Below, piece by piece: positions 26,168 to 34,607 of a stretch of DNA of 64,000 bases. The position numbers and the translations under genes are program-made. Below the pieces are notes generated by a model. That model did no database searches. It saw nothing but the letters and a program-made list of their open reading frames with translations, and was not told the DNA's origin. Positions within the stretch are counted from its first letter, which is position 1, and each line of letters starts with the position of its first letter. The DNA comes from Methanomassiliicoccales archaeon (GTDB taxonomy: Archaea > Thermoplasmatota > Thermoplasmata > Methanomassiliicoccales > UBA472), in contig JAPKYK010000001.1 in NCBI GenBank assembly GCA_026394395.1, positions 287,940 through 351,939 on the forward strand, written 5' to 3'.

Positions 26168-26186
26168 TGGATGGTTTATCCATCCA
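26168..26186. promoter_or_regulatory. 7-5-7 palindrome upstream of the methyltransferase operon
   Basis: TGGATGG-TTTAT-CCATCCA is a perfect inverted repeat lying just upstream of the TATA box of the corrinoid methyltransferase operon. A matching half-site (ATCCATCCAAT) recurs at 26344-26354 beside the rhodanese stop; the copy at 26178-26188 is the identical 11 bases. The placement suits an activator or a repressor of methyltransfer genes. Confidence 0.5.
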
Positions 26187-26267
26187 ATATTGAATGCCCC
26201 TGTCGATGAAAAAGAAGGGATTTCGAAAAACAGGAATAGGAATTATTCCTATTACTGGACATATGGA

Positions 26268-26308
26268 GAAAACAATTAAATAATAAAATAAAAAACGAAA
26301 AAACCTTT
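26268..26308 (-). terminator. T-rich terminator of the rhodanese gene
   Basis: On the minus strand this reads GGTTTTTTCGTTTTTTATTTTATT and onward, a series of T runs 50-90 bases past the rhodanese stop. Archaeal terminators are typically T runs without a hairpin. Confidence 0.55.
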
Positions 26309-26355
26309 ATTATCGTATCGGATTCCGATGAAAGTTGGGGTAGATCCATCCAATG

Positions 26356-26628
26356 TCAATTAGCGACCGTCGCCCAGCTCTTTTCGATCTTGAGGTGGTG
26401 CGCCTTCCACGTTTCGATGCCGCCGTCTAGAACGCGGACATCGTGGAAGCCCATCTCATTCAATTGGTATACGACCCTTACGCAACGCTTGCCGACCTTG
26501 CAATAGACCAGCAGAGAAGTGTCCCGGTCCATCCTTTCGAGGCTGAACCTCAAGGAGTCGACGGGGACGTTCCTGGGCCCCTCAATCCTCTCGTTGCGAT
26601 ACTCCTCGGGGTTCCACACGTCCAGCAA
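26356..26628 (-). CDS. Rhodanese-like sulfurtransferase domain protein, start unclear
   Basis: A single rhodanese domain. The active-site loop is CKVGKRC near residues 43-49 of this frame, the thiol carrier Cys being the first. The rhodanese fold clearly extends upstream of the only usual start (TTG 26628): codons back to about 26700 encode sensible residues ending in ENGEYVLLDVWNPEEY, yet the frame reaches a TAA without an ATG, GTG or other TTG. A tandem ATG with a GGGAG site lies near 26711 in another frame, so a one-base indel or an unusual start is likely. It would bind persulfide sulfur. It is divergent from glcD. Confidence 0.6.
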   Translation of the reverse strand: MLDVWNPEEYRNERIEGPRNVPVDSLRFSLERMDRDTSLLVYCKVGKRCVRVVYQLNEMGFHDVRVLDGGIETWKAHHLKIEKSWATVAN

Positions 26629-26804
26629 TACGTATTCGCCGTTCTCGACCTTCTCTAAAAGCGGAATGAACTCCTGAGCGGAGACGTGGGTCGCCTTTCT
26701 TTGCGCATCATGCTCCCTGGAACCCGTATCTTGATGACGGGATAGATTATCTTATCGTTCTCCGAGTAACGATTATCTATCACCGGCTGCGTATCTCGCA
26801 CGAA

Positions 26805-28250
26805 ATGACCCTGAATGAAGGAGTGGTAAAGGAGATGGCCGCCATTGTGGGCGAGGAGAACTGCTCCACCAGAATCGCGGACCTCTACACCTACGGCTTC
26901 GACTCATCCATCCACCATCACAACCCGGACGTGGTAGTGCGTCCCAAGAGCACGTCGGAGGTCTCCGCACTGGTAAGATTGGCGGCCAGGGTGAGGATTC
27001 CCGTGGTGCCCCGAGGCGGAGGCACCGGTCTTTGTGGCGCGGCAGTGCCCATCGCCGGCGGCATGGTCATGGACCTCACCCGCATGAACGAGATCAAGGA
27101 GGTCAGGGTGAACGACCTCTATTGCGTGGTCCAGGCCGGCGTAGTATACGACCGACTGAACGAAGCGCTTGCCCCTCACAAGTTCTTCTTTCCCCCCTCG
27201 CCAGGGAGCGGCGAGGCCTGCACCATCGGAGGCATGGTGGCCACCAACGCCTCGGGAATGAGAGCGGTGAAGTACGGTGCCACCCGCGACTACGTGCTCG
27301 GCCTGGAGGTAGTCCTGGCCGACGGCTCGGTCATGCACACTGGAACGAGAACGATAAAGAACTCCTCCGGGTACCAGCTGGAACGTCTCTTCGTAGGCAG
27401 CGAGGGAACGCTAGGAATAATCACCGAGGTCACCCTCAAGGTCGCCCCAAAGCCCAAGAAGGCGGCCATGGTGCTGGCGGCCTTCGACCGCCTGGAGGAC
27501 GCCGGGGCCTGCGTCTCCAACCTGATATCCATCCCCCTCATCCCGTCGGCCACCGAGCTGATGGATGACATCTGCATCCGGGCGGTCAACAAGGCATTAA
27601 ATGCCGGGCTGCCCGACGTCCAGGCCCTATGCATGATCGAGGTCGACGGGGAGCCGGAGATCGTGGCCAAGGAGCTGAAAGTGGTCGAGGACGTGGCCCG
27701 CCGAAGCGGCGCCTCCACGGTGCAGATATCCGACGACGCCAAGCAGATGGCCAGATGGACCAGCGCCCGCAAGTCGGTGATGTCGGCGCTCAGCCGGCTG
27801 GGAGACGACCTGGTGTCCGTCTCACTCGCGGACGACATGGCAGTGCCCATATCCAGGATACCTGAGGCGGTGGTGGCGTTCCACCGCATAGCCGAGGAGA
27901 ACCAGGTGATAGTCGGTACCTACGGACACGCCGCCGACGGCAACCTGCACACCAAGATGCTGCTCAACCCCTGCTCGGAGGACGCCTGGAGGAGGGGAGA
28001 GAGGGCTGTCGGTCAAATTTTCGATAAGGTCATCTCCCTCGGAGGAACGGTGACCGGGGAGCACGGGGTGGGCATGACCAAAGCGCCTTACATGATGAAG
28101 GAGCGGCCGGACGCCTGGAGGACCATGCTGACGTTGAAAAGAGCGCTGGACCCCCAGAACATCCTGAACCCGGGAAAGATGATGCAGTGGGAGGGCGGGA
28201 TCATCCGCGACCTGCGCTACCCCTGCCGGGACCTTTGCACCCCTAAATGA
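26805..28250 (+). CDS. glcD: FAD-dependent glycolate/D-lactate dehydrogenase GlcD family
   Basis: A 481-residue flavoprotein of the vanillyl-alcohol-oxidase fold that oxidises 2-hydroxy acids. The FAD-binding domain shows VPRGGGTGLCGAAVP near residues 66-80 and the GSGEACTIGGMVATNASG region near 131-148. The C-terminal cap ends with HGVGMTKAPYM near 424, and the metal/substrate histidines lie in GTYGHAADGNLHT near 369-381. The electron acceptor partner (a GlcF-type iron-sulfur protein) is not adjacent. ATG 26805 sits after a region with a large imperfect inverted repeat. It overlaps the convergent protease gene by eight bases. Confidence 0.92.
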   Translation: MTLNEGVVKEMAAIVGEENCSTRIADLYTYGFDSSIHHHNPDVVVRPKSTSEVSALVRLAARVRIPVVPRGGGTGLCGAAVPIAGGMVMDLTRMNEIKEVRVNDLYCVVQAGVVYDRLNEALAPHKFFFPPSPGSGEACTIGGMVATNASGMRAVKYGATRDYVLGLEVVLADGSVMHTGTRTIKNSSGYQLERLFVGSEGTLGIITEVTLKVAPKPKKAAMVLAAFDRLEDAGACVSNLISIPLIPSATELMDDICIRAVNKALNAGLPDVQALCMIEVDGEPEIVAKELKVVEDVARRSGASTVQISDDAKQMARWTSARKSVMSALSRLGDDLVSVSLADDMAVPISRIPEAVVAFHRIAEENQVIVGTYGHAADGNLHTKMLLNPCSEDAWRRGERAVGQIFDKVISLGGTVTGEHGVGMTKAPYMMKERPDAWRTMLTLKRALDPQNILNPGKMMQWEGGIIRDLRYPCRDLCTPK

Positions 28251-28914
28251 TCCCCCATCCGATGAACAGGGGGATGGCGGTGGCCACCACGGCAACGAGC
28301 CAGGCCGCTTTGCTCCAGCTGAACACCTTTTTGCCGTCCAGCGGTCCAAACGGTATCAGGTTGAACCCGGCCAGGAAGAGGGACAGCACCCCGACCAGGT
28401 TGAAGGCGAAGGACCAGATGCCCATTTCGGGGAAAAGGAGCCACAGGGCAATGAAGATCGTGCCGAATACGATGTTGGTGGCTGGTCCGGCTATAGATAT
28501 CAGGCCGTTCTGCTTGCGGTTGATGCGCCCTTGGATGTAGACCGCTCCCGGGGCGGCGAAGAGGAAGCCCAGGAAAGCGAAGACGATAGCGAATAACAGA
28601 CCAGTAGGGTACATGCGGAACTCCGCCCAAGCCCCGTAGTGCTGGGCCACGAACTTGTGGGCCAGCTCATGCAGGAGGAATCCGGTGACGGATACCACGA
28701 CCGAAACCCCGAGGGCGAACATCCAGTCTAGGGCGGTGTATTCCCCGATGTCCCCGAAGGCTCCTCCCAGCAGAACTATGGTGAAGGCGGCGGTCAGAGC
28801 AGCCACGCTGATCAGGATCTGCCTTATCTCCACCTTGCTAAAGTGGATGCGTCCGTAGTTATGCGGGATTATCAGGTTCCCGTACTCGTCGTACATCTCG
28901 ACGGCCCACTGCAT
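28243..28914 (-). CDS. M50 family membrane zinc metalloprotease
   Basis: A 223-residue integral membrane protease of the site-2 protease group. The zinc motif is HELAH (HExxH) near residues 82-86 inside a hydrophobic helix, and the third ligand lies in FGPLDGKKV near 188-196, corresponding to the NPDG motif. About six transmembrane segments are present. It is compact, with no PDZ or CBS domain. It ends in TAG. Substrates are unknown; this family cleaves membrane-bound regulators or processes membrane peptides. An ATG six codons inside is an alternative start. Confidence 0.88.
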   Translation of the reverse strand: MQWAVEMYDEYGNLIIPHNYGRIHFSKVEIRQILISVAALTAAFTIVLLGGAFGDIGEYTALDWMFALGVSVVVSVTGFLLHELAHKFVAQHYGAWAEFRMYPTGLLFAIVFAFLGFLFAAPGAVYIQGRINRKQNGLISIAGPATNIVFGTIFIALWLLFPEMGIWSFAFNLVGVLSLFLAGFNLIPFGPLDGKKVFSWSKAAWLVAVVATAIPLFIGWGII

Positions 28915-28995
28915 CCCCTCATAGATAAAAGTTATCCGCCGACGCCGCGGTCGATGGCAAGGTTGAAGTACCTAGGGGAAGGATAGCTTCCGAAA

Positions 28996-30915
28996 ATGAA
29001 GAGATACCAGCACGGAAAAGTGATTTTCGGGTGGTGCGACACCTGCGGGACCCTGGTCCTAGGCGACAAATGCGGCAAATGCGGCGGTCCGGGCAGAGAT
29101 TTCGAGGTGTCCGCCCCCGGCGACATACGTCCCTGCTTCGGAAAGGGCGTCGATACGGTGGCCAACCTCTTCCTCAAGCACTTCGGTACCGCCGGGGTGC
29201 TGCGCACTCGGAACCTGTTCCTGAACAAGGTGGCCGGGGAGGACCGCACCGACGAGATCGTGCTGGATGGACGGGTGATCGGCGTCCTGCGCTTCGAACT
29301 GATCAAGAACGACTTCTCGCTGGAGCTGAAGGCGGAGGGCGCCGCCCTGATGGCCAAAGCGGCCAGGAAAGGCCTGGTCAAGGCCCATCGACCGCCAGGC
29401 CACCTCAAGGGAAAGAAGCTGAACGGGGCGGACGTGATCGAGACGCTGGGCGAGTTCCAGGCCGGGGACCCGGTCGTGGTGGTCATGGGCAACAACGTGG
29501 CCGCCGGGGAAGCCCGAACGGATTCCGCCCACGTCAAGGAGGACGAGAAGGTCATCCACCTCCGGGACGTGGGCAAGGCCGACATCCCCTTCCCCCTGGT
29601 ATCCGCCTCCTGGGAGGACTTCGTTAAAGCTAACAAGAATCATCTCCAGGCCTTGGAATCGAGCGCGGTCAGCGACATCCGCTCCTTCATCAATAATACG
29701 AAGCTGCCCATCACCCTATCCTTCTCCGGAGGAAAAGACTCGCTGGCCTGCTATGGCCTGGCCAAGAAGGCCCTGAAACGCTTCGACCTGCTCTTCGTGG
29801 ACACCGGCCTAGAGTTCCCGGAGACGGTGGAGTACGTGCAAAACTTCGCCCAGGCCAGAAAGGAAAGGTTAAGGGTGGCTAGTGCTGGGAACGCCTTCTG
29901 GGAGCAGGTAGGCTCCTTCGGCCCTCCGGCCAAGGACTTCCGCTGGTGCTGCAAGGTGTGCAAGCTGGGGCCATTGACCTCCATGATCGAGGCTCACTTC
30001 CCCCAGGGAACGGTCACCATCGAAGGCAACCGGGCCTTGGAGTCCTTCGCCCGCTCGGAGATAGGCTTCGTGGAGCGCAACCCCTTCGTCCCCAACCAGA
30101 CCGTGCTGAACCCCATTAGGCACTGGACGGCCGCGGAGGTCTGGGGCTACATCTGGCTCGAGGAGCTGGAATACAACCCCCTGTACGAGAACGACTTCGA
30201 GCGCATCGGCTGCTACCTGTGCGCCTCCTGCCTGGGCAGCGAGTGGAAGGCCACCGGCGAACTGCACCCGGACCTGCACTCGGAGTGGGAAGCCCAATTG
30301 AACGAATGGGGAGAGAAGGTGGGCGTGTCGCCCGAGTTCGTCCGTTACGGGTTCTGGCGCTGGAAATCGCTGCCGCCCAAGATGAGGTTGGTGGCCGAGG
30401 AACTGCACATGAAGGTGCCGCAAATGAGGAGCGATAGCATGGAACTGAGGATCTCCAAAGGAGCCAGCCCCTGCGTGGCCGGGGGCTTCTCCATGGAAGG
30501 TGTGCTGACCGTGCCGCACAAAAGGGACTTCTCCCAGGTGGCCGAGGTCCTGAAGACCGTGGGCAAGGTGAAGTACTCCCCGGAGTTCGAGGTTGTGATG
30601 GTCAAGACCAGGGACGGGACGCTCAAGATGTTCGGCGGCGGGCACATCTCCGCCATCGCCCCGACCAAGGAGGGGACCGAGAAACTGTTCCGCGCTGGCG
30701 CCGAAGCTTTCCTCAAAGGGCAGATGTGCACCAACTGCCGCATCTGCGAGCGCAACTGCAAGTTCGGAGCCATCACCGCCGATGGGCAGCTCAGGGTGGA
30801 CGAATACAAGTGCCGACAGTGCGGGAAATGCGCGGAGGCCTGCGTCGTGGCCCATTACTACGACAAGCTGGTGGACGCTGGAAAAGGAAAACCGGCCTAC
30901 GCAGGCGTTAAATAA
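28996..30915 (+). CDS. Zinc ribbon-PUA-PAPS reductase-like-ferredoxin fusion protein
   Basis: A 639-residue multidomain protein of the archaeal phosphoadenosine-phosphosulfate-reductase-like group. The order is an N-terminal zinc ribbon (CDTCG...CGKCGG, residues 13-33), a PUA-like RNA-binding region (about 60-180), an ATP-pyrophosphatase domain with the SFSGGKDS loop near 241-248 and CCKVCK near 318, a cysteine pair CYLCASC near 407, and two C-terminal 4Fe-4S clusters (CTNCRICERNC, CRQCGKCAEAC) near 577-620. Ferredoxin and PUA domains argue for nucleic-acid thiolation or cofactor sulfur chemistry rather than plain sulfate assimilation. The function of this architecture is not established. Confidence 0.87.
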   Translation: MKRYQHGKVIFGWCDTCGTLVLGDKCGKCGGPGRDFEVSAPGDIRPCFGKGVDTVANLFLKHFGTAGVLRTRNLFLNKVAGEDRTDEIVLDGRVIGVLRFELIKNDFSLELKAEGAALMAKAARKGLVKAHRPPGHLKGKKLNGADVIETLGEFQAGDPVVVVMGNNVAAGEARTDSAHVKEDEKVIHLRDVGKADIPFPLVSASWEDFVKANKNHLQALESSAVSDIRSFINNTKLPITLSFSGGKDSLACYGLAKKALKRFDLLFVDTGLEFPETVEYVQNFAQARKERLRVASAGNAFWEQVGSFGPPAKDFRWCCKVCKLGPLTSMIEAHFPQGTVTIEGNRALESFARSEIGFVERNPFVPNQTVLNPIRHWTAAEVWGYIWLEELEYNPLYENDFERIGCYLCASCLGSEWKATGELHPDLHSEWEAQLNEWGEKVGVSPEFVRYGFWRWKSLPPKMRLVAEELHMKVPQMRSDSMELRISKGASPCVAGGFSMEGVLTVPHKRDFSQVAEVLKTVGKVKYSPEFEVVMVKTRDGTLKMFGGGHISAIAPTKEGTEKLFRAGAEAFLKGQMCTNCRICERNCKFGAITADGQLRVDEYKCRQCGKCAEACVVAHYYDKLVDAGKGKPAYAGVK

Positions 30916-30941
30916 TCGGACGTTAGTGAGGCGACCCGGAC

Positions 30942-31637
30942 ATGGATTGGCAGATGATGATCGCCGCGGCCCTGGGCATAGGGCCGGCCCTGACGCTGAT
31001 GTTCTGGACCCTGAAGGACTTCACCTACCCTGCAGTCGACAGGCCGTTCTTCGACGACCGCAAGCTGTTCCTGATGCTGGCGGTGGGCATGGTCCTCGGC
31101 GTCGTCATATACGTGGTCCAATCCTACTTCTATCTGGGCTACCTGCTGTTCGCCCTGTTGTTCGCCGTGTTCGAGGAGCTGATCAAGCTGATCATACTCA
31201 ACATGCCCCAGTTCAGCCAGAAGTTGGACACTTCCTTCTACGGTTACGCCCTGGGCCTAGGCATAGGCAGTACCATGGGCTTTGGGACCGTCTTCTACAC
31301 CATGCAGCAGTCCGGGGACATGGGGATCGAGGTCTGGGCCACGGTCTTCCTTATTGCCGTCCAGCTGGTGATGCTTCATGCCTCCAATGGGGCCATGATC
31401 GGCGCCGGAGCCGCCCGGGGAGAGATGTGGGGATACTTCGCCCAAGCCTGTCTGTTGCACATCGGTTACAATCTGCTCATGGCCGTGCCGCTGAACGTGG
31501 ACAATATCTACATCGCCTGGGCCGGGGTCATTCTGGCCACGCTGCTGACGGTGTACTTCTACCTGCAGATACACCGTCACGTGCTGCCAGCCATGGTGAA
31601 AGAAGCGCTCGACCATATGAATAAGGCGAAAGCTTGA
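30942..31637 (+). CDS. PrsW-like intramembrane protease
   Basis: A 231-residue protein with seven or eight transmembrane helices. The key motif FEELIKLIIL near residue 77 matches the EExxK signature of PrsW, and later hydrophobic segments carry HASNGAMIGAG near 145 and the HIGYN stretch near 173, which can supply the second and third catalytic positions. PrsW-family enzymes cleave membrane-anchored regulators. It is followed at 26 bases by a transglutaminase-like protein in the same direction. The archaeal substrate is unknown. Confidence 0.75.
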   Translation: MDWQMMIAAALGIGPALTLMFWTLKDFTYPAVDRPFFDDRKLFLMLAVGMVLGVVIYVVQSYFYLGYLLFALLFAVFEELIKLIILNMPQFSQKLDTSFYGYALGLGIGSTMGFGTVFYTMQQSGDMGIEVWATVFLIAVQLVMLHASNGAMIGAGAARGEMWGYFAQACLLHIGYNLLMAVPLNVDNIYIAWAGVILATLLTVYFYLQIHRHVLPAMVKEALDHMNKAKA

Positions 31638-31663
31638 ATAATCCAACCATTGGTTGAACCACT

Positions 31664-32743
31664 GTGGCGTTCAACAAGCGCAGGGCGGGAAAGGCGCTGC
31701 TGGTGGTGGCGGTGCTGCTGATCGTAGTCTTCCTTCTGCTCCTGCCGCCCACCCAGGACCTCCTGCGCAAATATCTGGTGGATCCCTTCTCCACCCAATA
31801 CCCGGAAGGGGTGGAGATGGAGGTAAGCCTTACCATGACCATCGACGCCAACGGCGGCCACATTACCAGCTATCGCCTAGACCTTCCTCTACCGGTGGAC
31901 CAGTTCAGTGACGGGGTGCGGCAGCAGGACGTCACTTCCATCATCACGGCCCCGCATTACGACCAACTGCTGGACGCCGGTGGGGCCAACATGATGGTCT
32001 GGGAGGGCGATGATCTCTATTCGGAAAGAACGATCACATTCACCGTCAACCTGACCCAGACGCTTCACGCATGGGACCTAGACGAGGACACGGTCATGGA
32101 CAAGGACGAGATATCGTTGGCCACTAGGGACCGTTACCTAAGCGATGAATGGAAGATAGTGGTCAACGACCCAGCCATAGCCGATCTCAGGCAAGACGTC
32201 GTGGGCAACGAGACCAACGTGTACCTCATCGCCCGCTCCATCTATGACTGGATAGTGAACAACGTGGACTACCCCGAGCAGACCACCAACGACATCCCCA
32301 AGTCCTCGCTGCAGACGCTCAACGACCTGGAAGGGGACTGTGACGACCAGTCCATACTCTTCTGCGCCCTGGCCCGCTCCGCCGGTGTTCCGGCATGGAT
32401 ACAGCTGGGGGCCATATACGACCGCTCCGCAGGGACCATGGGCGGCCACGGCTGGGTCCAGATGTGCATGCCCACCGATGAGGGGGACGTCAACGTCACC
32501 ATCGACATAGTCAACCGCAACTTCCTGGTCTGGATGCCCAATCTGTTCTGCGAGTATACCGACGATGGGAACGGGACGGCCTTGGAGGACTTCTACCACC
32601 CTATCAGCATCACCTACGATCCAAGCAGCTACGCCCCTGGTGAGACGCCCCAGTTCATCAGCTCCTGGGAGGTGCTGAGCTACAAGGAGAGCGACGAGAA
32701 GGTCACGCTGTCCACGCCCCTTATGACCAGGGTGGAGGACTAG
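31664..32743 (+). CDS. Membrane-anchored transglutaminase-like protein
   Basis: A 359-residue protein with an N-terminal membrane anchor (about residues 9-30) and an extracellular domain. The transglutaminase-like triad is visible: Cys in GDCDDQSILFC near 225, His in GGHGWVQM near 262 and Asp in TIDIVN near 280. In archaea such domains usually act as proteases or amide hydrolases rather than crosslinkers. The start is GTG 31664. It ends in TAG, two bases into the stop of the convergent zinc-ribbon gene. It probably shares a transcript with the PrsW-like gene. Confidence 0.85.
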   Translation: MAFNKRRAGKALLVVAVLLIVVFLLLLPPTQDLLRKYLVDPFSTQYPEGVEMEVSLTMTIDANGGHITSYRLDLPLPVDQFSDGVRQQDVTSIITAPHYDQLLDAGGANMMVWEGDDLYSERTITFTVNLTQTLHAWDLDEDTVMDKDEISLATRDRYLSDEWKIVVNDPAIADLRQDVVGNETNVYLIARSIYDWIVNNVDYPEQTTNDIPKSSLQTLNDLEGDCDDQSILFCALARSAGVPAWIQLGAIYDRSAGTMGGHGWVQMCMPTDEGDVNVTIDIVNRNFLVWMPNLFCEYTDDGNGTALEDFYHPISITYDPSSYAPGETPQFISSWEVLSYKESDEKVTLSTPLMTRVED

Positions 32744-33141
32744 ACCCTGCGATAGCGGCCGAGGGAGGATTCGTACACCGATCCCAGCAGGAGCAGGCGT
32801 TTCAGCATCTCCTCGGCGGTCTCCCGCCCTCCAAGCAAGGCCTCCAAATCGGAGAGACCGAACTCGTCCAGCTCCTGCAGAAATGACTCGACGCGCTCCG
32901 GGGAGCAGGACGGTCTGTCAACTTTCAGCTCCACCTCGCCGTCGAAGGCCTTCAGGGTCCGCCCCTTGCTGTTGAGCTCCCCCACGGCTTTAGCGGTTAG
33001 AAAGGCTGAAGAAGAGGTGAAATGCGTTTTCATGCGGTTGGTCTGGACCTGGCGACCGCAGTGCGGGCAGGAGGATGTGCGCCGCTCCAGGTCGATGGCG
33101 AAGCCTTTCCGGCAACGGGGGCACACCACTGCGCCGAACAT
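32740..33141 (-). CDS. Zinc-ribbon protein with helical C-terminus
   Basis: A 133-residue protein. An N-terminal zinc ribbon (CPRC near residue 7 and CPHC near 25) is followed by a linker and an acidic helical C-terminal domain. It resembles archaeal zinc-ribbon families such as DUF5817, with low certainty. ATG 33141 shares its A with the pdaD TGA, indicating translational coupling. It ends in TAG. Small zinc-ribbon proteins of this type may bind RNA or DNA; nothing more specific can be said. Confidence 0.62.
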   Translation of the reverse strand: MFGAVVCPRCRKGFAIDLERRTSSCPHCGRQVQTNRMKTHFTSSSAFLTAKAVGELNSKGRTLKAFDGEVELKVDRPSCSPERVESFLQELDEFGLSDLEALLGGRETAEEMLKRLLLLGSVYESSLGRYRRV

Positions 33142-33611
33142 CAGTATTCGACGAAGACCAAGGCGCCGAGGCAGGTCCCGTAATGGTCCATGGGGACGGA
33201 GAGCTCTTCCACGGCGTAGCTGATGCGCATGAGCTTGATGCCCCGCAGAGCTTCCATCTCGTTCATCTTCCACTCCAGGACTTCCTTCAGGGCCTTCTTG
33301 GTGCCGTGCATGTGCCCTTCGGCGACATATCCGCCCTTGCCATCCTTGCGGAAGGCGTAGGCTATCCCGGCGGAGATCATCTCACCCTCGCCGCCCCTCA
33401 TCTGGGCTAGCACGCAGTGGGTGATGGCGCCCATAGGCAGCTCGCGGACCGGCACCTTCTTGGCACCGATGGGCAGTACGGAAGAAACGGACACGAGGTT
33501 CTGCTCTCCGATCTGCGCCTTCTTCAAAGCCTCATCGAAGGCGTTAAGGTCGGAAACCTTGCTCACGGCCGATCCCTGGGTGACAAAGAACTTCTTCGGG
33601 ACTAGATTCAT
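33141..33611 (-). CDS. pdaD: Pyruvoyl-dependent arginine decarboxylase
   Basis: A 156-residue proenzyme that self-cleaves to form a pyruvoyl cofactor and decarboxylates arginine to agmatine, the first step of archaeal polyamine synthesis. The cleavage site is the Ser-Ser-Val in SVSSVLPIG at residues 41-49. The remainder matches the family in length and in GAITHCVLAQM and EGHMHGTKK stretches. ATG 33611 is chosen over an ATG three codons upstream on homology with the family start VPKKFFVT. The zinc-ribbon gene follows with overlapping stop and start. Confidence 0.95.
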   Translation of the reverse strand: MNLVPKKFFVTQGSAVSKVSDLNAFDEALKKAQIGEQNLVSVSSVLPIGAKKVPVRELPMGAITHCVLAQMRGGEGEMISAGIAYAFRKDGKGGYVAEGHMHGTKKALKEVLEWKMNEMEALRGIKLMRISYAVEELSVPMDHYGTCLGALVFVEY

Positions 33612-33651
33612 GTCTCCCAAGTAAAAACGAATTTCGATTTAAGGTTTGCCT

Positions 33652-34593
33652 TCAATCCACGTCGAGCACGCGCAGCTCGCGCTCCAGCATCTTGACGTCC
33701 TGGGGGTTCAGAGCCTCGGGCACCATCGGTATGATGAGCATGGAGCCGGTCATGGACACATTGTCGTTCAGCAGCTGCAGCAGCTTGAGGACCTTCAGGA
33801 AGTTGTTCTGACTTATGAGGTATTCCAGCCCGGACAGCAGGACCACCGCCCGGCTGTTGGCCTCCAGGAAGTTCTTGATCTCGCTGTATATCATAGGGAT
33901 GTCCGTGGGCTCGCGGGCGTAGCGCTTCCCCCTCTCGTAGGAAAGCCAAAGTACAGCGCCCTCCCCGATGCCGTACATCCTCTGCACCCTCTCCGGGTAC
34001 TCCCGGGCCAATACCATACCGGTGCAGCCGTCCTCCACCTGGTCCGTGTACATCTGGTAGGCGGAGTCGGGCGTGGCCGCCTCCACCAAGTACGAGGTCC
34101 CCGCTTCCAGCAGGTACTTCCGCTCCCGCTCGTCCTCCGTCCTGATGGCGCTCCGCCCTTCTATGCGATAGGTCGGGGAAGGGGTGAACACGTGGACGCA
34201 CTTAGCCGCCCCGTCGGAGATGCAGGACGCTTCGAAGGCATCGTACTTCTTCTTCATGAGCGAGGAGATGATGCCAGAAAGGTAGCCGCGGGTGAAGTCG
34301 CAATGGTCGCCGTTCTCCGCCTCCACCGATTCCTTGAAAGTGATGACGATCTCCGTCTCGTTGATGATCTCGATGTTCAGGCGGCTGAGGCCAGTCTCGG
34401 TCCACACCTGTTCTATTATCGCTCTTGCTTCGGCTATGTCAGTGCATTCCAGTCCGAGCGTACGGACCAACCCCACCCCAGCGCGGAAGCCGTAGCGCTC
34501 CATGGTCCGGGCGGAGTCCGTTCCGTTCAAAAGTTGGAGCTCCTCCCGCAGGTCCTTCAAGGCTGACCCTGGCATAACGAAGAAGGGGTGCAT
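33652..34593 (-). CDS. V4R and DUF835 domain protein
   Basis: A 313-residue protein with an N-terminal V4R (4-vinyl reductase-like, ligand-sensing) domain to about residue 145, ending in the typical Cys-rich stretch EASCISDGAAKCVHVF, and a C-terminal DUF835 domain (about 170-313; REYPERVQRMYGIGEGAVLW). ATG 34593 is given; a TTG at 34605 is six bases after a GGAGGG site inside the end of the upstream gene and is equally likely. The start overlaps or abuts the Ras-like GTPase gene, so they are coupled. V4R domains bind small hydrophobic ligands; the GTPase pairing suggests a sensor and switch. Confidence 0.78.
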   Translation of the reverse strand: MHPFFVMPGSALKDLREELQLLNGTDSARTMERYGFRAGVGLVRTLGLECTDIAEARAIIEQVWTETGLSRLNIEIINETEIVITFKESVEAENGDHCDFTRGYLSGIISSLMKKKYDAFEASCISDGAAKCVHVFTPSPTYRIEGRSAIRTEDERERKYLLEAGTSYLVEAATPDSAYQMYTDQVEDGCTGMVLAREYPERVQRMYGIGEGAVLWLSYERGKRYAREPTDIPMIYSEIKNFLEANSRAVVLLSGLEYLISQNNFLKVLKLLQLLNDNVSMTGSMLIIPMVPEALNPQDVKMLERELRVLDVD

Positions 34594-34607
34594 GTCCTTG
34601 CCCAATT

